Source: Chrysophaeum taylorii
Taxonomy: Eukaryota; Sar; Pelagophyceae; Pelagomonadales; Pelagomonadaceae
Direction: 5' to 3'
NCBI GenBank assembly: GCA_029834535.1
Contig: JAQMWT010000427.1
Span: forward strand, 1 to 64,000
DNA length: 64,000 bases
A program made the position numbers and the translations under genes. Of this stretch, positions 29,628 through 37,293 are shown piece by piece. Positions within the stretch are counted from its first letter, which is position 1. Each line of letters opens with the position of its first letter. Below the pieces are notes generated by a model. It made no database searches. It had not been told where the DNA came from and saw only the letters and a list, made by a program, of their open reading frames with translations.

Positions 29628-30977
29628 ATGTCCTTTGGCACCCCTCGAGGCGTGGTAAGGCGGACGCCGCCACCCAACGGCACCCGGCGGAGCTACCTGA
29701 AGGACCGGTCGCTCGCGGAGCTTTTGTCGTTGCTGCGCCGGCTGCGAGACGGCAAACTCGATGATTGGGAGGCGGAGGTCGAGAAGCCGTACCTTCGAAT
29801 TGTTCGCGCGATCGCCCGCGCGCGCCGAGATCTTCGCGCGCGGCCCCGGCGCGGGGCCGTGTACGGGAAGATGGTGGCCGAGCTCGAAGCCCCCCACGTG
29901 GTGTTGTGGCGACCTCCGCGGCGCGCGTCGAGTCCGTCGGCGTCGGCGTCGGCGTCGACGCCTCCGCGGTTGTCTTTCGAATACCGGCCGTCTAAGGCGC
30001 CGGCGCGCGACACGCTATCGTTCGAGTACCGAAAGGATCGCGACGAAAGTCCGCCGCTCTCCGTGCACCGCAACGTCTCGCGGTCGGCGGCGATGGCTCG
30101 GACGATGACGCGCGTCTTCGTGCCGCGATTCCTCGTCGCGTTGCTAGACCTCGACGACTGCGCGGCCACGCGACTTTACCTGCGGCGGCCCGAGTTCTTC
30201 GTCGAGTGCGGCGACTTTTTGATCATGCCGAATCCCGCGTATTTTGACGAGAAATGCTTCTCGTCCAACCCGAAGGACGCGGCTCGCGACGCCGAGAGAT
30301 CGTTCCGCGGCTTCGGACTCGTGGCCTGGTGGATCCATCCGGAACTCAGGAAGCGGTCGAGGTTTTATGTCACGCACTCGGACCTCCGGTTCCGCCTGAC
30401 GAAATCCTCCTCCGCGGGGGGGGGCGACGCGAGCGCCGACCGGGGCCCGGCGCTTAACGTCGCCGAGATACTCTCGAGGGCGGCCGACGCCGCGCCCTAC
30501 CTCTACGACGACACCGACCTCAAGCCACACCACGTCACCGAACTCGAGGAACTAGACAAGACCATCCGCAACCACCTCGCGATGGTCTACGGCGTCCCGA
30601 AACGACGAGTGACGACCGAAGACTTGTACTTCCACCGTCAGCGCGCCATGTGGAACAGTCCCGCCCGCGCCTGGTCCATGACCCTCCACCTCCACGTGTC
30701 GGTCGGCCGCGCCCGCACCCCCAGCTGCTACTGCCACTCGGTTACCCTGCGTGACCTCATCGACACCCTCGCAAAAACGCTGTCGCCCAACGACAATCTC
30801 CACGACGACGACGACGACGACGACGTGGCCTACTACGAGCTCCTCGACATGCCGCGCGACCCCGCGCAAGCCGAGGCCGCGCGACGCAACCTCGCCAACG
30901 CGGGCTTCGTCCTTTCCGCCAAGACTCTCTCTGCTGCCGACTTTTCCTTCGACGACCTCCTCGGCTACCAGCCCTGA
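29628..30977 (+). CDS. Hypothetical protein with an HLHVS motif; probable 5'-leader intron
   Basis: 449 residues from MSFGTPRGVV. The open frame extends upstream through an Asp run to 29,529, but GTAAGT at 29,563 and CAG at 29,624-29,626 fit a 64-base leader intron ending just before this ATG, so I start here. The middle has FVPRFLVALLDLDDCAA, RRPEFFVECGDFLIMPNP and LVAWWIHPELRKRS. The C-terminal third has YGVPKRRVTTEDLYFHRQRA, SMTLHLHVSVGRAR and a short poly-Asp run. The HxHxS string recalls HIT or 2H phosphoesterase folds, but I would not assign one. It is convergent with the GT8-like gene, 86 bp. Confidence 0.6.
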   Translation: MSFGTPRGVVRRTPPPNGTRRSYLKDRSLAELLSLLRRLRDGKLDDWEAEVEKPYLRIVRAIARARRDLRARPRRGAVYGKMVAELEAPHVVLWRPPRRASSPSASASASTPPRLSFEYRPSKAPARDTLSFEYRKDRDESPPLSVHRNVSRSAAMARTMTRVFVPRFLVALLDLDDCAATRLYLRRPEFFVECGDFLIMPNPAYFDEKCFSSNPKDAARDAERSFRGFGLVAWWIHPELRKRSRFYVTHSDLRFRLTKSSSAGGGDASADRGPALNVAEILSRAADAAPYLYDDTDLKPHHVTELEELDKTIRNHLAMVYGVPKRRVTTEDLYFHRQRAMWNSPARAWSMTLHLHVSVGRARTPSCYCHSVTLRDLIDTLAKTLSPNDNLHDDDDDDDVAYYELLDMPRDPAQAEAARRNLANAGFVLSAKTLSAADFSFDDLLGYQP

Positions 30978-31063
30978 CGTCGTCGTCGTCGTCGTCGTCG
31001 CCGGCTTGTTGTTGTTGTTGCATTGTTAATTATCCGTATCTGTCGTCGGCAACCTTCCTTTTC

Positions 31064-32188
31064 TCACAACCCTCTCGGCGGCCTGGTTTCGAGCCGGAGC
31101 GGCGGCCAAAGAGGGCTCCAGTCCTTACACCGCGGCGTGTAGTTGCGCATCCGCGCGTCGGTGAAGTCGGCGCGCCGCGCCTGGAGCGCGCCGAGCCTGG
31201 TGAGGCACCTGCGGGCGCACGAGTGCGGAGGTGCGCGCATCGCGGGCGCAGCGAGCGTGAATTGCCACCACCAGTCCTGGGCGCACTTGTGGCCGCCCCA
31301 CCGGAGGTCGCCCTCGGCGTTCCCGGGACGGTGTTTCGTGCAGTGCACGCCCGGGCAGAACCAGGGCTTGGGTGGCATGTTGAAGTGGACATACTTGAGC
31401 TTGCAGGTCCGATGGGAGACCGAGTAGAGCGACTTTAGCCGCTGCGCGACAAAGTACTCTGCGAAGCCTTGATCCGTGAAGCCCGCCCCCATGCCCGCCC
31501 AGCCGCGCCCCTTCTTTCTTCTCATCAGAGCCCACTCGTGGGGCGCCAGGCTCGCATTCCAGCCGTGGGCATACACGAAACGACGGTCGCACGCCGATCC
31601 ACCGCACAGCACTTGGAGCGTTGAAACCAGTTCGCGCCACACGGATCTGTCGGGACGCGCGACCGCGAACGCCGTCAGGATCGGCGTGCCCGCCGTCTGC
31701 TGCGCGACCATGAGCGCGGGCTTTCCGCCTGGCGCGCACACAACGTCGCGGTCCGTCTCGGGCCAGCATTGCGGGGATAGCACCCGCCCGCACCTGGCCT
31801 CGTTCTCGAAGAGGTGTCGAAGCGACCCGACGACTATCGCGTCGCTGTCTAGAAGCAGCACCTTATCGTACGCCAGCGCGAACACGTAGAACTTTCGCAT
31901 CAGCAGGTAGTCTTCCAGAATGGGCGGGAGATCCATTTCGACGGGCACGACCCCGTTCGCCTCTAACGAGACCCTCAGCTCCCAGGGACACGGCTTGTCG
32001 ACCATTGCCACGAACTCGGCGTCGACGTTGCCATACCTCACGAACGTCGATTTCAGCACCAGCACAGCGCATAGCGTGGGGCCAGATGGGCACATGTCGT
32101 CGCCTCGCTTCACCGACCGCGCCGTCCAGCCATCAACCTTCCGAGAAGGACGCGTCGTCAACAGCACTGCGACGGCCCACCGCATCAC
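31064..32188 (-). CDS. GT8-like glycosyltransferase, secretory
   Basis: 374 residues. A short hydrophobic N-terminus (WAVAVLLTT) may be a signal anchor. The catalytic part shows KFYVFALAYDKVLLLDSDAI with a DxD motif (DSD), then VVGSLRHLFE, and a late HGWNASLAPHEW / KYVHFNMPPKPW region that carries conserved His and Trp. This is the layout of glycogenin/galactinol-synthase-type GT8 enzymes, which use UDP-sugars and Mn2+. Several Cys pairs near the C-terminus (GVHCTKH, HSCARRC) suit a lumenal enzyme. The acceptor is unknown. It is divergent from RPS21 over 68 bp. Confidence 0.8.
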   Translation of the reverse strand: MMRWAVAVLLTTRPSRKVDGWTARSVKRGDDMCPSGPTLCAVLVLKSTFVRYGNVDAEFVAMVDKPCPWELRVSLEANGVVPVEMDLPPILEDYLLMRKFYVFALAYDKVLLLDSDAIVVGSLRHLFENEARCGRVLSPQCWPETDRDVVCAPGGKPALMVAQQTAGTPILTAFAVARPDRSVWRELVSTLQVLCGGSACDRRFVYAHGWNASLAPHEWALMRRKKGRGWAGMGAGFTDQGFAEYFVAQRLKSLYSVSHRTCKLKYVHFNMPPKPWFCPGVHCTKHRPGNAEGDLRWGGHKCAQDWWWQFTLAAPAMRAPPHSCARRCLTRLGALQARRADFTDARMRNYTPRCKDWSPLWPPLRLETRPPRGL

Positions 32189-32256
32189 TATAATTTATAA
32201 CCCTCGTGTGTCACGATATAGTAACCCTACTATACTACGTATTTCAGCGACCGGCG

Positions 32257-32502
32257 ATGCAGAACGAGAGCGGCCAAAACGTCGACCTCTACATCCCGCG
32301 CAAATGCTCGTGGACGAACCGGCTCATCGAGGCGCAGGACAAAGCCTCGGTCCAGATCAACGTCGGCTCGATCGACCCGAACACGGGACTCTACACCAAC
32401 GCCTACAAGACATATGCGCTCTCGGGCTACGTCAGATCCAAGGGCGAGAGCGACATGGCCTTGACCGACCTCCTCAGAAAGCAAGACGAGCAGGCTATCT
32501 AG
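32257..32502 (+). CDS. RPS21: Small ribosomal subunit protein eS21
   Basis: 81 residues, the normal length. MQNESGQNVDLYIPRKCSWT, NRLIEAQDKASVQINVG and KTYALSGYVRSKGESDMAL match eS21 from end to end; the family start is MQNxxGxxVDLYVPRKCS. The frame extends upstream by 17 codons, but the family N-terminus fixes the start at 32,257. TTTCAG nine bases before it could be the 3' end of a leader intron. It belongs to the cytosolic 40S subunit and is needed for late 18S rRNA maturation. The 68-bp gap to the GT8-like gene must hold both promoters. Confidence 0.95.
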   Translation: MQNESGQNVDLYIPRKCSWTNRLIEAQDKASVQINVGSIDPNTGLYTNAYKTYALSGYVRSKGESDMALTDLLRKQDEQAI

Positions 32503-32766
32503 GCTCGTCGCGCGCCGTGCTGCACACAGGCCGCAGGCGTGGGGAGCCGTGTCGTGACCTCTTTAGTTAGTTTTATTTATACTACCGCGGCGGCGCACTT
32601 GCTGTAAGCGTCGTCGTCGCCGTCGTCGTCGTTGGTGATTCGTTCCTTTATTCGCAAGGAGCCGTGCGTCCTATTGCGTGAAGCAACTAGCCGCGCGGCA
32701 CTCTGCTGACTGCACTGTGGACGACGTGAACAACGTAGGGTAAAAGTTTGAGGTTTGGTTTCTTAT

Positions 32767-33828
32767 CCTAACTACTAATCGACAGATGTTTGTCTGCCTG
32801 TCTGTTTGTCTGTTTGTTTGTCCCTCGATTTAGGGTAAGGATCAGGTTGGCGCGAGAGTAAGGATCAGGTAGGTGCGAGAGCCAGACAGTGATCCTCCAA
32901 GCCGTCTACGGCGACCTCGCAGACTATTTCCACGACCCGCGGCGGCTCTTTTAGCCAGCGCGCCATTCTCACGCCCCGTCGAAACGATGTTGTCGATGCT
33001 GACAACGCCGCGCGCATGACCGCGGCCTTTTTTTCCCGGAGACGAGGCGTCGGAGTTCTTTTCGGCCGACTAGGTTGGATCGGAAGACGACGCCTCGCTC
33101 TTTACAGTAGAGTTTTCAACTCCCTGACAACCAACGGCATGCTGACTTTGATCGCGAGCTTAAAGTCTTCGCAACCTCGACCCGTCGCACGGCCACTGCA
33201 ACGGTACCAGATACATGATCGATAGTGTCGTTGTCACCGAGGCTCCTCCAACCTGTATCCCTCAAGCCCCACCGACGCCAAACGATCAACAAGAGCCAGA
33301 GGCAGACGCCCCGCGAGGTCGGCGTCCTCTTGCCCAAGCCCGTCTTCTGCCACGTCCAGTTCTACGTGGCTCTCTGTCGATCGGCAACCACGAGAATATG
33401 CTCTTCTGAGTCGACGACTCCACCCTACCCCACACGTGCTGCGCAATACAGATAAGCCCCCTCCCGGCGTCTACACGCGCACTATAAGTGAACTTACTGG
33501 GACCACGTGAACTTACTGGGGTTTGAGATTGGGACTAGGTGAATTGAGTGACCAGGTGAAACTGGGACCAGGTGAACATACTGGGGTTTTTAGAGTGAAC
33601 GCAAAGGCGAGCGGCGTGTACGGATCAAAGCAGCTTAGATTGGCGGAGGTGAGAGCGACGAGCTCGAAGGAGAGTGGGGTGAGTGGATGTGAGCACGAGT
33701 GGGCTTACACCGAATTTACTGGGGTTAGAGATTGGGACTAGGTGAACTTAACGGGAACAGGTGAACTTACTGTGGTTAGAGATTGGGACTAGGTGAACTT
33801 ACTGGCGAACTTACTGGCCTGCACTTGT
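32767..33828 (+). mobile_element. Helitron-like fragment, copy 4
   Basis: 1,062 bases from CCTAACTACTAATCGACAG to CCTGCACTTGT. Helicase remains in order are VYGDLADYFHDPRRL, RNLDPSHGHCNGTR and TINKSQ with EVGVLLPKPVF. The 3' part has diverged GTGAACTTACTGG units and a GTGTACGGATCAAAGCAGC stretch shared with copy 5 (GTGCGGATCAAAGCAGC in copies 1-3). Copies 4 and 5 are therefore closer to each other than to the rest. It is joined without spacer to copy 5. Confidence 0.75.
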
Positions 33829-34883
33829 CCTAACTACTAATCGACAGATGTTTGTCTGTCTGTCTGTTTGTTTGTTTGTTTGTCCCTCGATTTAGGGTAA
33901 GGATCATATAGGCGCGAGAGTAAGGATCAGGTAGGCGCGAGAGCCAGACAGTGATCCTCCAAGCCGTCTACGGCGACCTCGCAGACTATTTCCACGACCC
34001 GCGGCGGCTCTTTCAGCGCGCCATTCTCACGCCCCGTCGAAACGATGTTGTCGATGCTGACAACGCGCGCATGACCGCGGCCTTTTTTTCCCGAAGACGA
34101 GGCGTCGGAGTTCTTTTCGACCGACTAGGTTGGGTCGGAAGCCGACGCCTCGCTCTTTACAGTCGAGTTTTCAACTCCCTGACAACGGCATGCTGACTTT
34201 GATCGCGAGCTTAAAGTCTTCGCAACCTCGACCCGTCGCACGGCGACTGCAACGGTACCAGATACATCATCGATAGTGTTGTGTCACCGAGGCTCCTCCA
34301 ACCTGTATCCCTCAAGCCCCACCGACGCCAAACGATCAACAAGAGCCAGGGCCAGACGCCCCGCGAGGTCGGCGTCCTCTTGCCCACAAGCCCGTCTTCT
34401 GTCACGTCCAGCTCTACGTGGCTCTCTGTCGATCGGCAACCCCGAGGATATCCTCTTCTGAGTCGACGACTCCACCCTACCCCACACGTGCTGCGCAATA
34501 CCGATAAGCCCCCTCCCGGCGTCTACACGCGCACGGTAGGTGAACTTACTGGGACCAGGTGAACTTACTGGGGTTTGAGATTGGGACTAGGTGAACTTAG
34601 TGACCAGGTGAACTTACTGAGACCAAGTGAACATACTGGGGTTTTTAGAGTGAACGCAAAGGCGAGCGGCGTGTACGGATCAAAGCAGCTTAGATTGGCG
34701 GAGGTGAGAGCGACGAGCTCGAAGGAGAGTGGGGTGAGAGGACGTGAGCACGAGTGGGCTTACACCGAACTTACTGGGGTTAGAGATTGGGACTAGGTGA
34801 ACTTACTGGGGCCAGGTGAACTTACTGGGGTTAGAGATTGGAACCAGGTGAACTTACTGGCGAACTTACTGGCCTGCACTTGT
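33829..34883 (+). mobile_element. Helitron-like fragment, copy 5 (abuts UNG)
   Basis: 1,055 bases with the same termini. ILQAVYGDLADYFHDPRRLF and QRAILTPRRNDVVDADNAR are in one open frame, followed in other frames by NLDPSHGDCNGTR and TINKSQGQTPREVGVLLP. The right end (TGT at 34,881-34,883) lies 42 bases before the UNG start codon, and the next base is T. The tandem pair 4-5 mirrors pair 2-3. Confidence 0.78.
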
Positions 34884-34925
34884 TTGATTTTAAACGAGTC
34901 GTAACGAGTCGTGTGGTTGGCCAGC

Positions 34926-35729
34926 ATGTCGCAGCCGAACATCACGTCCTTCTTTGGAAAGCGGCGCGGGGAGGGCGAGGAGTCGGAGGCGAAGAAGGCC
35001 AAGGTGAACCGCGAAGCTGCGGTGTCACTGTTGTCGTCGTTGACGTGCGCGGAATGGCGCGCTGCGCTCGAACGAGAGACCGAGAAGGACTACTTGTCGA
35101 GGCTCGCCGAGTTCGTCGAGAAGGAGCGCGGGAAGGGGCCGGTGTACCCGCCAGCCGAGAGCGTGTTCGCCGCGCTGAACGCGTGCCCGCTGAGCGCGGT
35201 GAAGGTCGTCGTGGTGGGCCAGGATCCGTACCACGGACCGGGCCAAGCCCACGGCCTCGCGTTTTCGATCGCGAAAGGGGCGCGCTGCAAGTTCCCGCCG
35301 AGCCTCCGCAACATCTTAGACGAGGTGAGCGACGACGTCAAAGCCTCCAAGTCGTCGGGTGGCGACTTGATGCCGTGGGCAGAGCGCGGAGTGCTGCTCT
35401 TAAACGCCGTCCTCACGGTTCGAGGCGGCGCCGCCAACTCGCACCAGAACAAGGGCTGGGAGCGCTTCACCGACGCTGTCATCAGCGCGGTCAACACTCG
35501 ATGCCCCGGCGTTGTCTTTTTGTTGTGGGGCAAGCCAGCCCAGACGAAGTGTGCCAGCATAAACAAGAAAAAGCACCGCGTCCTTGCCTCCTCCCACCCC
35601 TCGCCCCTCTCCAACACTAAAACCAAATCTCCATTCACCGGCTCCCGCTGCTTTTCCAAGTGTAACGACCTCCTCCTCACCGACCTCGGCCACGACTCCG
35701 CCGTCAACTGGGACCTTGCGCCCGAATAA
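34926..35729 (+). CDS. UNG: Uracil-DNA glycosylase, family 1, with PCNA-binding motif
   Basis: 267 residues from MSQPNITSFF. The catalytic water-activating Asp is in VVGQDPYHGPGQAHGLAFS (about residues 97-115). PPSLRNI, GVLLLNAVLTV, NSHQNKGWE and the leucine-loop HPSPLS follow in the normal order. It removes uracil from DNA in base-excision repair. QPNITSFF at residues 3-10 is a PIP box (QxxIxxFF), as in nuclear human UNG2, so nuclear action at replication forks is likely; this motif is also why I prefer the second ATG to that at 34,911. The promoter must overlap Helitron copy 5. Intact and intronless. Confidence 0.95.
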   Translation: MSQPNITSFFGKRRGEGEESEAKKAKVNREAAVSLLSSLTCAEWRAALERETEKDYLSRLAEFVEKERGKGPVYPPAESVFAALNACPLSAVKVVVVGQDPYHGPGQAHGLAFSIAKGARCKFPPSLRNILDEVSDDVKASKSSGGDLMPWAERGVLLLNAVLTVRGGAANSHQNKGWERFTDAVISAVNTRCPGVVFLLWGKPAQTKCASINKKKHRVLASSHPSPLSNTKTKSPFTGSRCFSKCNDLLLTDLGHDSAVNWDLAPE

Positions 35730-35893
35730 TAATAACAAACAAACAAACAAACAAACAAAATAAGTAACTAACTAACTAACTAACTAACTATGCCCGCCAC
35801 CACGCGCGTTGTCGGCATCGTCCCGGGCGATCTGGGGCGCGCGTCATGGAGGTGTGGGAGCGGGGCTGTCAACGCGTCTCTAGAAAATCACTA
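35730..35893. other. Convergent 3' region with tetranucleotide repeats and a possible SECIS-bearing UTR
   Basis: It holds (ACAA)n at 35,735-35,758 and (CTAA)n at 35,766-35,790. On the minus strand, the 3' UTR of the SELENOM-like gene contains an ATGA at 35,844-35,847. A 7-bp stem partner pair follows (35,838-35,844 with 35,802-35,808, 29-base loop). This could be part of a SECIS hairpin, but I cannot place the 3' GA of the core. Confidence 0.3.
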
Positions 35894-36199
35894 CTACAGT
35901 TCGGACCGCGCAAAGCCCTTCTCCTTGAGCAGCCCGTGGATCTCGTCCGTTTTCATCGTCGAGAGGTCAATTCGCTCGATCTCCTCGCCCGCATCGTCCA
36001 TGATGACGAGGTCGGGATTGTGGCCGCGGATGTACTCCACCTCGAGGTCCTCGTAGCTATCGGCGTGTCCCTCGGTCTTCACGAACGTCTTGACCTCCGG
36101 GAGCTTGTTCAATTTTCAGCCGCTGCAGGTTTCAATCTTCCCCTTGACGCCCAAGGCGACGGCGAACAAGGTCGAGAGGAGGAGGAGGACTCGCATCAT
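35894..36199 (-). CDS. Selenoprotein of the SELENOM/SELENOF (Sep15) family, in-frame UGA read as Sec
   Basis: Reading through TGA at 36,116-36,118 gives one 101-residue protein: MMRVLLLLSTLFAVALGVKG (ER signal peptide), then ETCSGU at residues 23-28, then LNKLPEVKTFV, YIRGHNPDLVIMDDAG and a C-terminal IDLSTMKTDEIHGLLKEKGF. The CxxU redox motif followed at once by LxxLPEVKxFV, and the xYIRGxxPxLV block, are diagnostic of the SELENOM/SELENOF thioredoxin-fold family, which acts in ER redox control. The C-terminal RSEL resembles an ER-retention signal. Start chosen at the first ATG of two adjacent ones. Sec decoding needs a SECIS in the 3' UTR, not confirmed. Confidence 0.88.
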
Positions 36200-36462
36200 T
36201 ATTCTAGAAGAACTTTTCTGGATAAGGGTAAGTTTTACTCTCGCGGAAGAGGATGCAAGGGTCACGTTATTCATTCAATTCAGGAAGCGAGCGAACTCGC
36301 TTCTCGAAGACCACACACGTAGAAGGAGTAAAGGGGACCTGCGCCGTGCAGGGTCGGACCGGCGTTGGTTGATCGCTTCAGTCGTCGGAGGTTGTCGAAG
36401 TTGTCGCAAGCACCGAGTCATGGCGGGAGGCAGCGATGTCCAGCACCGGTCCACGAGGAGCA

Positions 36463-36759
36463 TTAGCCTCAGCCGCCGGCAACGCAGCCTTTCGGAGCGG
36501 ACGAAAGGTCGCGCATCCCGCGGACCTTCTTGGTGCCGCCGCCGCCGCCGGCGCCCGGGGGGCCACCACCCCCGCCGCTGCCTCGCCGTCTCGGGGGGTC
36601 GCGACGTCGGAGTGAGTGGTGGGAACTTTCGGGGTTGATCATCGTGTCAACGAAAAACCAAAAGAAATCGAGGATCGCCCACACAAAGTCGGAGATAATA
36701 CTGAGCCGCCACGGCGACCGTCGCTCGACGAGCGTTCCGTCTGAATTGAGATAAACCAT
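36463..36759 (-). CDS. SELENOK: Selenoprotein K, Sec as penultimate residue
   Basis: 98 residues when the TGA at 36,469-36,471 is read as Sec. MVYLNSDGTLVERRSPWRLS and a membrane helix (SDFVWAILDFFWFFVDTMI) match SELENOK, followed by the usual Gly/Pro/Arg-rich cytosolic tail. The end reads GCVAGG-U-G-stop (TAA at 36,463-36,465); animal SELENOK ends GGUGR, so the UGA sits exactly at the family's Sec position. It is an ER membrane protein linked to ERAD and palmitoylation in animals. The SECIS should lie in the 263 bases before the SELENOM-like gene; an ATGAC at 36,417-36,421 (minus) is one candidate core. Identification is firm. Confidence 0.93.
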
Positions 36760-37293
36760 CTTTTACGCAAAGGTTATCATTACCCTCACCCTTCGATAGA
36801 ATTCATCCGTACAAACAGGAGTTACGCGTGGTGGTCCTTCCTCGTCCTGCCGGAAATCGGTGAATTTGTCGGGACGACGTCTTTTGTGCCGGCCGATGGT
36901 GTGCGACACGATGCTTCCGTAAGTAAAGAAAAGAGTCGCGCCGAGGTCTTGCCTTTAGATTACCACAGATGAGTTTCCTTTGCTATGGGCCGAGACGGCC
37001 AAGTACCGCCTACCCAGCGGCGACGACGACGAAATGTGCTGCGACTCGAGCATGACCTCTTCCCTCCCCTGCGCGCGTCGCCTGCCCACCCGCACGCCGG
37101 GCGTCTCTAGGCAGAAAGTAACGTAACTTTTCAAGCTCACGTATGCCTGCGGCTGGTACACGACGTGCGGCGCCCGCACAGGGGCAAGACGCTTACCACC
37201 GCCGCCGCTTACCGCCGGCACCGATTAAAAGAATCAAGCGCAGCCGCAGGGGATGAGAGTAGGATTTACGAGGAGACCAATCCAGTCTATCAA
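36760..37293. other. No supported gene
   Basis: This holds the SELENOK promoter and the 3' flank of the sulfotransferase fusion gene. A minus-strand frame at 36,955-37,221 (88 codons) has no domain and I do not call it. Confidence 0.5.

Noticed and set aside
33951-34196. Helicase-like frame in Helitron copy 5 as a gene
   Set aside because: It keeps one helicase block only, with the other blocks in different frames; it is part of the element remnant.
36417-36462. SELENOK SECIS at the ATGAC after the stop
   Set aside because: I could draw only a four-base stem (TCGG/CCGA) and no convincing apical loop, so I do not annotate it as a feature.
36955-37221. 88-codon minus-strand frame between SELENOK and the fusion gene
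   Set aside because: No domain, and composition unlike the flanking genes; probably chance.
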